From Ashinkailepas kermadecensis (taxonomy: Eukaryota > Arthropoda > Thecostraca > Neolepadidae): DNA of 64,000 nucleotides. The DNA lies in the NCBI GenBank assembly GCA_034440615.1, contig JAOTOM010002902.1, forward strand, positions 59,290 to 123,289. Reading direction: 5' to 3'. The position numbers and the translations under genes were made by a program. Positions 32,404 through 43,440 of the stretch are shown here, piece by piece. The notes under the pieces are model-generated. The model was not told the DNA's origin and ran no database searches. It saw only the letters and a program-made list of their open reading frames with translations. Every line of letters starts with the position of its first letter. The first letter of the stretch is position 1.

Positions 32404-32448
<45 letters not shown>
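32322..32448 (-). rRNA. 28S rRNA fragment: downstream flank of the R2 site
   Basis: Read on the minus strand it begins TAGCCAAATGCCTCGTCATC and continues through GTGACGCGCATGAATGGAT, GATTCCCACTGTCCCTATC, GCGAAACCACAGCCAAGGGA and GGGGAAAG. This is the highly conserved 28S core immediately 3' of the R2 target (TTAAGG/TAGCC). Only ~127 bp are present, so it is not a functional rRNA gene. R2 3' sequence adjoins it at the exact canonical point. Confidence 0.93.
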
Positions 32449-32840
32449 TTTTTTTAAAGGGGCCTCGCATCGCCTATTGCGATGAGAGACCCCTGTTTGT
32501 GACCCGGAGGCCTTACGTTACATACACCCAGAGCCAGACATAGACAGGAAAAAGCCAACAACGGACATAGAAATAGCGTCGAACACATACGATCACATGT
32601 GACAGATGTGATTATTAGCCAGGTTGAGTGCTGGCTTGCACTACCCGTCGCCTCCCTCTGGCGTAATCAAGCGCGAACCACCATGGTGGTCAGCCTGGTG
32701 GCAGTCATACGCCTACGGCACCTCGCCGTTGATCTTCGAAAGATCCGATGGCACATTGCCGTCCCTAGGACTTGGATGGAAATGTCCTCCATTTTCCTCA
32801 CGGTAATGGCCATCTTTGCTCTGCAGTTTAAAGTCACCAA
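32449..32840 (-). mobile_element. R2-type LINE 3' UTR ending at the 28S junction
   Basis: Minus strand: non-coding sequence ending in a hairpin (GGGGTCTCTCATCGC, loop, GCGATGCGAGGCCCC; ~32,459-32,494), then TTTAAAAAAA and the 28S TAGCCAAATG. A terminal stem followed by a short A-run at the target matches the R2 3' end expected for target-primed reverse transcription. Confidence 0.7.
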
Positions 32841-34092
32841 TGTCAACGTCCCATCTCAACGGACCGACCGTAGTCGTGTCCGAACTGTTTATGCCCGCGT
32901 ACGATGGTATGGCTGGCCAGTCGTGCGTGTGGCGTAAAGGCGTTAAGAAGGCGTAAAGGCGAGTGCGCGCCTTTCGTCGCTACAAGGTCGGGTTTGCGAA
33001 GCCCGCCCGGCGTTGAGATGGCGGGTTCCACCTCCATGGCGAATCCCTTTTGTCTAAGGGCATCCGCCACCATGACAGTCACGCGGTCATGTCTGGCAAT
33101 ACGTGGTCCCCATGTCCTGGCACCCCTTCTCGTGCCCGTCCGTACCCATGATGTTGCACCGGGCAAATTATCGGACAAGCGCAGACCCGCGGCATCGACT
33201 GATCCATACAACTCCATCCTCTGTAGTGTCCTTAACTTAGTCGCATCGCCGAGCACAATGCCCTTGATGGTCACTGGTTCGACGGCGCGCAAACATCGAC
33301 GAATGCTCGGGGATTCCCTCAGAATCCCCGCTGCTGAGTGGGTGGATTGCTTGGCAGTTTGCTCAAACGTTCACGCCTTTTAATCGGGTTGTAGCGGCAT
33401 AGCTCCTCCACCCCGAGCCCTCCATCTTTGATGTGGGCATGGAAGTACGCCTTAGTTGTATCCTTCGGGAGGTGGAGCCACGACCTCACACTGTCTGATG
33501 GTTAAGTCCATACGTTTCAAAGGTCCATTTCGATAAGTACGTAGTACAAGTGCATAAGTCAATCCCGGCAGAAATAATTCTCTCCGTATGGCCATCCGCT
33601 GTTCCGGCTTCAGCGGGGCCTCTTTGATATGTCTCATTCCGGTGTGAAGCCTTGGTGCTTCGACCACTTTAACTCCTTGAGCATCGATCTCAACTCCTAG
33701 GTATTTCACCATGTCGCATGGTCCCATTGATGGGATCGGGGCTCCGTTCACGGAAAGAATGGTGTCTGTGCTGACAGCCGTCCGTTTCCGTTTACCGTCG
33801 CCCACGATCGTTAGGGTACAACACTTTCCAGCGTTCAGGCTTAGGCCGGCGTTCGCCAGGCTCTCTGTAACTCGGTTTACCCTGTCCTGAAGGACATTCG
33901 CGGTGCGAGCCACTAGCACCAAATCGTCTGCGAACGCCGTCACGTTCACGCCGTGGGAAGACACCTCCGGGATCAGCGGAGCCAACGCCTCGTCGATAAC
34001 GGCGTTAAATGGGTACGGTGAGAGGGGATCGCCCTGTCGAACGCCCCTAGTCACCCGGATCTGCGACTGCCGGCGGATCTCGGCTATGATCT
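32841..34092 (-). mobile_element. R2-type LINE: RT palm to partial RLE
   Basis: Minus order: TRGVRQGDPLSPYPFNAVID, VTAFADDLVLVARTANVLQ (catalytic Asp-Asp near 33,930), GLSLNAGKCCTLTIVGDG, MVKYLGVEIDAQGV, AGLRLSDNLPGATSWVRTGT. The CCHC finger is deleted. RIARHDRVTVMVADALRQKG and LRKPDLVATKGA (start of the endonuclease) follow, after which the endonuclease is scrambled. The open RT frame is 33,452-34,054. Upstream it is cut by repeat C at 34,093. It belongs to the same subfamily as 15,508-15,845. Confidence 0.88.
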
Positions 34093-34972
34093 CGCTGCAT
34101 CTGCGGACAATATAAGCTATATCTTATTCAATTTATGTTCAATTTGCTTTAAAGTACGACTGCATTTGGTTCGCTGTCACGCAACACTTCCATGCATTTC
34201 TTGACTATCATGGAAACATGTTATACGCGTAGGATTGATTATATTTGGGGTATTCTTCGGTGACTTGTTTTCTCTCATAGACTGAGTTGGCTTTGTGGGT
34301 TTCTTTCAGAAGTGTGTAGGAAATGCTCTTCATTTGGGTCTGCAATACACTGTTTTTGGGTATTGAAGTATTTTCTACAGACATTTATGCATGCCATTGT
34401 ATGAATCTGTTCCAAACCGAGTGCCCCGAACGAAATTTTTATCTCCCTCTTTTCCTGCGGAATTTATGCGTCTGTATAGCAAACATCTCAATACCAAAAA
34501 TTAACGGAAAATATTGAAGCTTCTGCATTTGAATACCTTGAACAAATTTTAAGATCGGGGTCACAACACGCATTGATGGATTGTGGAATTAACTCCTTAG
34601 TTCATGCCACATGTGGACGAGGTGTACAGGCGGACACACACACACACAGTCACGTAACTTTGATTTGCGGGGACACGTGTGGTATCACATGTTTATGGGG
34701 ACTTGAGCTTTAAAATTACTTGCAGTCTGAACTTGAAGAGAATGCAACGTAAGTGATGTGAGAGCAAAGCGTGTATCACAAAGAACGTAACCAATTAGTA
34801 ACTTCTCGATTCAAGAAAAGGAAGCATCTTATTCTGCCGATTTTATTTTGGGGGGGTTTATCGGGACATCCCGTCGGCCAGATCAAAGAGCGGTGGGCGG
34901 GGTGTGGGCGGGGCTTACCAGGTCCCCATAAATGCTAAACTTCACCTACACAAATTCAAGGGGTGTGTCTCC
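34093..34972. repeat. Repeat C, copy 2 (5' part only)
   Basis: Matches 21,468-22,345. Begins at CGCTGCATCTGCGGACAATA and stops at GGTGTGTCTCC, where a 5'-truncated SINE begins with a 3-base overlap (CCT). Confidence 0.85.
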
Positions 34973-35288
34973 TGCTCTGGTCTCCCCTGTCCTGGCGACA
35001 CAGGGTTCGAGTCGCTTCGCGCGCTCGCATTTAGCCCCCGGCTGGGAGGGTCAGTTGGCAGCTGGCCCAATAAGGCCGGGGACGAGCTACCGGGCGGCCG
35101 TGTCGGTGCATTGACGGCACGTTAAACTTTCGGTCAAAATTCTGCCGTTGATCTGGAATTAATGGATCGGGTGGTGGGGCCAGGGTTCACGCAACAAGCT
35201 CTGCTTAGCAATAGAACCTTGGCTCATAAAGCCACCCCAGCAAGAACTCTGATTAAATTTATAAAAAAAATATTATAAAAAAATAATA
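34971..35288 (+). mobile_element. SINE copy, missing the first ~30 bp
   Basis: Identical in sequence and right flank (repeat B) to 19,282-19,612, keeping the B box GGGTTCGAGTC but losing the A box. SINE and repeat B continue exactly as at 19.6 kb, so this is a copied block rather than a separate insertion. Confidence 0.85.
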
Positions 35289-36190
35289 ATACAAAATACA
35301 AATTTACACATACACATGCACACACCTGTATTTACATGAAATTCAGCATATAGCTACACAAGCATCTTCACATATGCATATACTTGCTGATCGAGCTTTA
35401 CTCACATATACTTATATTGACCACGTACATATAATAATTCCTTTGCTTTTTTGCAATGTGCAATTGGTGAAGGTCCGTTTTTGCTTCCCAATTAGTTTGC
35501 GATATATAAGTTAATGAAATAAGCTGTGATGACTTTTTTTTATATCTTTCTTCTTAATAGGTACATGATTACAGGAAGGAAATTTTGAACCAAGAATACT
35601 ATTCCAGGTTCTTGGTGCTATAAACGATGTGGAATGAAGTCTTATATGATTTCGATGAAAAAGGTACATGGAACAGGTACAAAAGGTACATGGAAAAAGG
35701 TACATGGATCAACATGCCTTAAATTACTTGGTGATGAGGATTGGAACATCTTCATTATAGTGATTGGTAGTGTTTGATCCAAAAACCTGTGAAGTAGTAA
35801 TATGTTCTGTTCCTATACAATATCAGGGAACTTCAAAATGATATATTTGACAAATAATTCATTTGTAAGGTATGTATAGTGCTGATTGTATATAATTCTT
35901 AATGCTCTTTTGTATTTTAACAATTCTGTCTCATTGTGTTGGGAAATTGTTTACCCATATTAATGCACAATAATTTAAATAGGGAAGAATCAAAGTATTG
36001 TACAAATATTTCAATTCACGACTTGTGATAAAGTATTTTGCCCTTCCCATTATTCATAGATTTCTGCTTGTTTTTTGCAACAACATATGCTATGTGATAC
36101 TTCCATGTTAATTTGTCATCAATTATTTCACCAAGATATGTGAATGGCTCTTTCCTGTGAACTTTCTGACAATTTATGGTTATCTATAAG
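35289..36190. repeat. Repeat family B, copy 4
   Basis: Same body as 19,613-20,496, including a small duplication (GGTACATGGAACAGGTACAA region near 35,665). It ends in TTATGGTTATCTATAAG and joins the R2 fragment. Confidence 0.85.
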
Positions 36191-36370
36191 TCTTGCAAGG
36201 AGATGGGACTTTGGTTGTCCGGGTCTAAGTTCCAGTCGCCAGACAATACTGAGGCCGCCCTCTCTTTTGCGATTCTTTTTAAATAACCTCTGCATGCATG
36301 CATACTGTTTCTTTCTAGAGTTCGCACTCTTGTTGCCATCGGTGGTCCGGTTATCTTTAGTCCTTCGCCG
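36191..36370 (-). mobile_element. R2-type LINE pre-RT fragment, copy 3
   Basis: Same boundaries as 20,497-20,675: starts at TCTTGCAAGGAGATG and ends at CCTTCGCCG. It is joined here to a different R2 family. Confidence 0.75.
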
Positions 36371-36751
36371 GGCTCTCGCGTAAACAGTCGTCCACAAAAT
36401 GACTCTTTTTCCGCGATTGAAACCGTACTCGGTTTCCCAATTTCCTTCCAATGGCCGTTGAGAATGGTTTTGGCACACTGGCCTCGCTTTTGGTCATACA
36501 TAGTTTGGGTTTTCCGGTACTGTTCTCGTCGTACCTGTCTCTTTGTTATTACTGTTTCACCTCGCGCGGTATCTTTGCGCTTTCGGAAACTGGGTTTAGC
36601 CTCAATCGCTCGGGCATAGTCATCGATCCGAGCCGTTAAAGTGGTTCTTTCCACTTCCGGTCTCAGTGCATCGTCAACAATGCCGAGCAGGAGGTCTTCC
36701 CGCCACGACTTTTCCTGCACTTCGCGTGGTCTCGCTGCCACCACTTCGCGA
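36371..36751 (-). mobile_element. R2-type LINE pre-RT fragment, second family
   Basis: Minus frame: ALRPEVERTTLTARIDDYAR, VRREQYRKTQTMYDQKRGQC, AKTILNGHWKEIGKPST, ESFCGRLF. The RREQYRKTQ and TILNGHW blocks match R2-type sequences just before the RT, as at 32,165. It is fused in frame to the fragment on its left, giving a 200-codon chimeric ORF (36,184-36,786). Confidence 0.7.
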
Positions 36752-39700
36752 ACCACCAGTCCGCACCCGTGACTCAGAGATGCCATCGGAGGCGACCCCG
36801 GCCGGCTTCATCAGCGCTGCATCTGCGGACAATATAAGCTATATCTTATTCAATTTATGTTCAATTTGCTTTAAAGTACGACTGCATTTGGTTCGCTGTC
36901 ACGCAACACTTCCATGCATTTCTTGACTATCATGGAAACATGTTATACGCGTAGGATTGATTATATTTGGGGTATTCTTCGGTGACTTGTTTTCTCTCAT
37001 AGACTGAGTTGGCTTTGTGGGTTTCTTTCAGAAGTGTGTAGGAAATGCTCTTCATTTGGGTCTGCAATACACTGTTTTTGGGTATTGAAGTATTTTCTAC
37101 AGACATTTATGCATGCCATTGTATGAATCTGTTCCAAACCGAGTGCCCCGAACGAAATTTTTATCTCCCTCTTTTCCTGCGGAATTTATGCGTCTGTGTA
37201 GCAAACATCTCGATACCAAAAATTAACGGAAAATATTGAAGCTTCTGCATTTGAATACCTTGAACAAATTTTAAGATCGGGGTCACAACACGCATTGATG
37301 GATTGTGGAATTAACTCCTTAGTTCATGCCACATGTGGACGAGGTGTACAGGCGGACACACACACACACAGTCACGTAACTTTGATTTGCGGGGACACGT
37401 GTGGTATCACATGTTTATGGGGACTTGAGCTTTAAAATTACTTGCAGTCTGAACTTGAAGAGAATGCAACGTAAGTGATGTGAGAGCAAAGCGTGTATCA
37501 CAAAGAACGTAACCAATTAGTAACTTCTCGATTCAAGAAAAGGAAGCATCTTATTCTGCCGATTTTATTTTGGGGGGTTTATGGGGACATCCCGTCGGCC
37601 AGATCAAAGAGCGGTGGGCGGGGTGTGGGCGGGGCTTACCAGGTCCCCATAAATGCTAAACTTCACCTACACAAATTCAAGGGGGTGTGTCTCCCCATCT
37701 TCGCTCTCTGGCTCTGGCGCTGGCCCTGTCCTCAGGTATGTGTGACCCACCCACGATCTCAAACAACATTATCTTCGGTAAATTACTTCGTCCACGCTTT
37801 CCCAAACATTCATCATTTTGCGGGTAAAATTGATTCATAAAGAAAATTTGCTGCTAGTTATACTTCAAAGTGAAATTTTCGAACCTGGTATAAATCTACT
37901 CCAAAATGTTCTCTAGGTTGATGATGATGATGTTGATGAGGTTGATAAATCCCTGGAGCGGGAAGTACGCTCAAGCCTTCCTGGAGGGGCGCCACCTTTC
38001 CATGCAGATTGGATGTATGCCTTCAGTGCTCCTCCACACCTTGCATCCGCCTTTCATTTTCAAGATATTTGGGGATATTACCTCGTGTTCTGGTAGCAAC
38101 AGTCCGCGTAAACCACATATCTTATATTATTTTTACCGTAGGTTATTCCAAAACCCGATTGGTTTGATGCCAGGGAAACGCAAGCTGATTGGTACATTGG
38201 TCGAGATAGGATACCCCATTGAGGAATGCGTTGGTCTCTTTGCAGTGATAAATTATTCGTGAAATAGGGTGGAATATGCCACTTTCTGAACATTCAATCC
38301 ACATCCTTCTCCAAGAAGTATCGGCATCCTGCTCCTTGATTAATGCTTATCAAGTCTTCATGTTTCCTTTCTAACAGTATCTCGTTTCTAAATAGCATGT
38401 GCATGCTCTCGATGAGGAATGGTGATACATGAATATTTTCCAATGCAATTTCAGGGAAAGGGATGGCCTATGATGTGATATGACACACAATATCAGTTTA
38501 TAGCAGTTATTATTCTCCCTATCCTGAATATAGTTCTTCTCAAATTATGAATCTCAAAACAAATGATATAGGTCAAATCATAAGTACCTATACTATTGGC
38601 TCAAATTTTAGTCTGAAAGACATCAAAAGCATTTTTAAATGACACTAATTTCATGGCAATTTTCTACATCCTGCTGGGCTCGTTTCGACATCTCACACCT
38701 AACGAAAAACCATTATCTTAACTCTGTCTCTTTGCCCTCTGGATTCGTTTGGCCCAAGACCAGGTGTACCATGTATACAGCAATAAAACATGTACAAACA
38801 TTTTATTGAAGATGATTTTGTAAAATAAATCTGGGTTTTGATTATCCAGCTGATGTGTCGAAAATTTCAACGTAATTTCGCTACATTTGTATTAATTATA
38901 TTTCTTGTGACTGTGTGCACATGCTTCCTTTCCCCACTATCACCCAAAACCATGCAATTTTTTATATAACAAGCTATTCTGCTTTTGGTTTGTCGGGTGA
39001 TTAGCGAGGGTCGCGCAGTGTGTTGAAGTGCATGAAATGCAATGTCTGAAAGTGCATTTGGAGGAAGGCACCAATATGTCCTCTGCAAAGTTATCGAGGA
39101 AAAAGGTCAGGTGTGGCTACCCGAACTGCGCCTTTAAAGGCATGTGCTACACTCTTGCGCGTCACCAGAGAGCAGTAGGTAGACCGTGAAATGCCTGGCC
39201 GCATACTGGACACCGGCTTCGAGCTTAATGGAAGATATTCAAGCTTGGCACCATCCTGAGGTGAGACCAGGTTCCAGGGCCACAGGTTCTAAATGGCAAT
39301 TTCGCTAAGTATGTTGGAATGCTATGCACTATGCAGTAAGTAATGCCCATTCACCTCCAGGCAAAAGGAAGTGTCCCAGCCTGTAAAAGAAACCTTGTCC
39401 TTGGCTAATTGTAATCTGATGTGCAAACGAAGCATATTGGGTAAATTTGCAGCTTAGGGTACTTTCTGATTTCTTGGAATTTCTTTTTCTAATGCAATGC
39501 TTATGAATGTGCTGAGCATGATGTGACTACATACTTCCTCTGCAGATGCATACTTTTCAATTGGGAGGTAAAATAATACCCCCAAAAAAGGGACTTGGAG
39601 TTGGGTGATATAGCATCAAAAGTAATGTTCAAAATCAAGAAGAAGCGATGTAACATAACCTAACCTAACATAGCCTAACCGTCCATGCAAGATAGCAAAT

Positions 39701-40020
39701 AGTTGTATGGACAATTTCTGAATGGCTTTTTTTTCTTTAGAAATTTCAAATGAAAAACCTATCCCAGCCTAACCCAACCTAAGCTAGCCTGAAGTGATTT
39801 TGAAGAAAAGAAACCACAACATATCAACGCCAATGCTTTTTATGGCACTTTATGGGAGATGCATGGCGCGGCGACTCCATCCATAGACATCCATTAGAAA
39901 CGATGCGACGCGTTTAATAGCTCGCATTTCACGTGACTCACAAGTGGCGGCGGCTCGGCGTCTCGGCGTCTCTGACGTCGGACAGCACGGCTGCTGCTGC
40001 GGCGTGTGCGGCACCTGTTG
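36752..40020. repeat. Repeat C, copy 3 (3.27 kb)
   Basis: Near-identical to 21,405-24,673, including both unidentified open frames (37,493-37,840 and 37,906-38,262), the GC-box pair and the small finger-like ORF. It ends exactly after the loop of the GGCGTGTGCGGCA hairpin, where LINE sequence begins. Confidence 0.9.
39076..39189 (+). CDS. Small ORF with Cys/His finger-like pattern (repeat C copy 3)
   Basis: Second copy of the 37-codon ORF described at 23,731, intact, with Asn-to-Lys at residue 21. Conservation is expected from the recent duplication and is not evidence of selection. Confidence 0.3.
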   Translation: MSSAKLSRKKVRCGYPNCAFKGMCYTLARHQRAVGRP

Positions 40021-40267
40021 ACAGGACGTAAGGATGAAATTACCCCGGAAGTATTTCTGATCAAGGCTCTTGAACGCATTCACGCCTTCCCTTTCCCTAC
40101 ACGGACGGTTCGAAAACTGATGATGGCGTGGGTGTGCCTTTGTAAGTGGTGCCACGATCCGATCGTTCACGCTGCCTCCTCACGCAACGATTTACACGGC
40201 TAAGCTTCTGGCTACCACGGAGGCCATGTGTTTCATCGAAATAGGGAACGACGTCGATCACGTAATA
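40021..40267 (+). mobile_element. I/Jockey-type LINE, RNase H first half (5' of the pogo insertion)
   Basis: Frames give EITPEVFLIKALERIHAFPF, YTDGSKT (first catalytic Asp, in a shifted frame), FVSGATIRSFTLPPHATIYT and NDVDHVI. The catalytic Glu of the TAELLA block is Lys (TAKLLA). It continues at 44,260 once the transposon is removed. Confidence 0.8.
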
Positions 40268-41312
40268 GGGGAGACCGGGGAAAAACGGCCCACTTAGTGG
40301 TTTTTCCCATATTGAGCGCCAGTCTATTGTTCTAGATAATCCAAAGTAGGATGATTTTGGAGGCCATCCTTTCGGGAATCAATGATATAGGCATGAAGTC
40401 TAAAACATTTAAATAAACAGAATGACATTGAGAAAAGTCGAGCCATGTTTTTTGTCATTTTTCCCCATAGCTGGGGCAAAATGGACACCCTCCTGGGGCA
40501 AAATGGGTCAATGTTCCGGCATTCTTAATTTGGATGTCCCTGGTCAATTTCAGACTTTTACATGTTGATACACCTCCCAACCAAATCAGATACTGCTTTG
40601 ACCCATCGTCTATGTTGGTGAATGTGTAGCAGTAGTGCTTGTGGGTGAGTGGGTAGTCCCCTGGGTAGGGTCGTAGCTGATAGGGAGGTATGCGTCTCAC
40701 CCATTTTTTTTTACCACGGAGCACCTGTCGGCGCCTTATCTTTCAGCCACATAAAAATTTGGGAATTTGTTGATTCGCAGTTTGACAATTACCAAAACGT
40801 ACATATGAGGAAAGCACAGGCGCTCTTCTGATACCGGAAATCCGGGATAGGGCCATTCCCCATCGTCCCTTTTTTACCTAGTGGATACGGCACTGTCCGT
40901 GGTAGTCGCATTCTCTTGCATTAAAATATGTTGATGCACATTTCTGGGCTCAATATTTGTTCCAATTCATTATCGTTTCACGCAGACAAAAGAAATTCAA
41001 AGCCCGTGTTGCAAGTCAGTTTTATTATTGAAATATTTGTATGAACCTGAGCTCGTGATAAGACTAGAGTACAAACTCAAAATGCTTCTGCACTGTCTTA
41101 GGAACAACGATAACTCTCGATTGTCATGGTACAAGACAAGTCACACACAAACATATGATCATCTTTCATATCCCTCCTCCACACACATTGAGTATCATTA
41201 TCCATCAGGTAGGTGAACATGGAATTACCTTGGAAATTTGAGAATGAACAGTGAGCACTGAATATGAACTAAAAATTTCCGAGTGCATATGAACTGTCCC
41301 GACAACTAAACT

Positions 41313-43243
41313 CTACTTATGATGACACAAATCGCACTGGAAGGCATCATCATCACTGTCATCTACTCCTCCACACGCATCGTGAGCCCATCTGTCGCAC
41401 AGCACGCATCGGGACCACGGTTCGCGTGACCTGGACTGGGAAAAAATCGAATTACAGTATAGGCAGGCCGGATCCTCTTCATCATCGGACGATGAATCAA
41501 ACAGCAGCTTTTTTGCCTGTGGTTTCTTCGTTTTCTGCTGCTCAGATGCTTGCCTCTTTGCATCCGAACGTTTGGTTTCCTTGGATCCACCTTTTCCTTT
41601 ATTGTTCTTAATTTTCTGCTGCCTGTCTTCTCTTTCTTTTATTTCCCGTTCAAGCTCGTTTTTGTAAGGGGAAGCTGTGATAACGCATGTTTTTCCTTTC
41701 TTTCTTCCCTTCTTTTTCTCTGTTTTCTGGCAGATTCTTGGTACAGGTAGAATTTCACCTGGAGACACATAGGAGCACGATGGTTCGCTGAGACTCCGTG
41801 GTCCAGGTGAAGCGGGTGGAACATCATCATCACATGAGGATGCAGACTCGTCTGAACCTGAACGTTCACGAGTATCTGTCGGAGCGCCTTGCTTAATGCC
41901 TGATCCACACGCTGCTTAGCCTCCAGGTGCTTCCAAGTCTGGAGAGTCGACTGACTGCATCGCCGGTGCTGCGGGATCTCGAACTCCCGATTCCACTGGG
42001 GGAAGAGGGAGAGCAGTTGTCTCAGCCGCGGTGAACTCCTCCTCACTGAATACATGCCGATTTGTAGGGTAAATTCCGGTCACCTCAAATCCCTTCAACG
42101 CCGTCCTTACCGTCGCAGACTCCACATAGGCCGATCCGATGAGCTCTCCCATCTTATACAAAGTGATCACTGCCCGGGTTATTCCGAAGCCACACTCTCT
42201 GTGCTTGGCTGAACTTTGTGCTGAGTGGAAACATGAGGGTGCGATCCAGCGGCTGAAGACGATGAGATGTGTGTGGTGGTATCGTCAGCATTATGACCCC
42301 TGCGTTCCTGCACAGCTGTATGGCCTCAATGCTCTTGGTATGGCTGGCGTGTCCATCCAGGATAAGAAGAACCGGTTTCTCCTTCGTCGGTTTCATGTGG
42401 CTGATAAAATGCTCCAACCACTTCACGAACAGTTCAGTCTGCATCCATCCAGACTCGTGATACATCACTAGAGATGCTGGAGGAAGCCCTTTCTCCAACT
42501 GCGGGTTTACCCTCTTTCTGGGAAATATGATGCCGGGAAGAACGTAGTTCCCGGAGGCGCTAAAACACATTACGCCCGTTACTAGCGTCCCTCTCTCCGC
42601 AGAAGTGGCCTGACCCATCTGCTTTGACACCTTTCTTGCGAGTACTTTCTCCCGCTTTGTGGCCACTGTGCAAAACGCTGTCTCGTCTACATTATAGATA
42701 TCGGTGGGGCCAATCTCCGCAGAGTCGATTTGTCCCTCAAGGTTGTCAAAAAAACGCGTCTACACTGACCCTATTAAAAGCAGCTGCCCGTGAGGCACTC
42801 GTTGCTTCGGGTGATCTTAGCGATATCATTGGGTGCCGTTTCAGGAAACCCCTCACCCACCCCTCTCCTGCTACCTTCGTGTCCCTGCTGAACGGGTGAG
42901 ATATGCCGTTCTTGTCCGCGAATTCATACGCCAGCCGAGCCAGATCTGATAATGTTATCCCAAACATTCTACTTTGCAGATCGAAGATATGATCCATCAA
43001 ATCTTGTTCTTGGGCGTCTGTGAACACCGGCTTATGTCGCCCCAAACTCTTCTCCGTTGCCTCGCATATCGACATCTTTTTCGCTTTATCGAGGCGACGC
43101 TTGAGTGTTGAGTATGGAACCCCGAATTTTTCTGCCGCTTTTCTTGCTCCCATTTTCTTTACTTTAACGAACTTCACGGCCTTGGCCATGACATCCTGCT
43201 TCCAGGATTGCCTGGTTGTTTTTCTTTTGTATGTTCTAACCAT
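41313..43243 (-). pseudogene. pogo-like DDE transposase, three disabling mutations
   Basis: The N-terminus starts MVRTYKRKTTRQSWKQD and carries a Psq-type helix-turn-helix (KMGARKAAEKFGVPYSTLKR), then a CENP-B-type region (GEGWVRGFLKRHPMISLR). The catalytic core has the first Asp in YNVDETAF (~42,700), the second in LLILDGHASH and the third in HRLQPLD. The C-terminus is basic and ends in a PHD/RING-like set, CLYC...CVLCDRWAHDAC...CDLC. Length is about 640 codons, normal for the family. Damage: a one-base gain in a 7-T run (42,748-42,754), a frameshift near 42,176 and a TAA near 41,914. It probably decayed recently. Confidence 0.9.
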
Positions 43244-43377
43244 CTGTCAGCCAGTAGTATTCCTGCAAAAGAGACAGCCCATTAATAATTCGTATCATGG
43301 TGCCTGCGTACAAATGCCTGGGAAAGTTTTTTGTTCAATTTGTTTCTTAACCCGCGCCGTGCCGGCCTCCGATGCCA

Positions 43378-43440
43378 TCTTCGGCGTTCCGGGGGGGGGC
43401 TGATCATCCGCCCCCCCCCTGCGTAGGACAAACTATAAGG
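43378..43440. repeat. G-run/C-run inverted motif
   Basis: GGGGGGGGG, then CTGATCATCCG, then CCCCCCCCC, within the 5' region of the transposon. It resembles the ends of G-rich DNA transposons, but no target duplication is evident. Confidence 0.4.
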
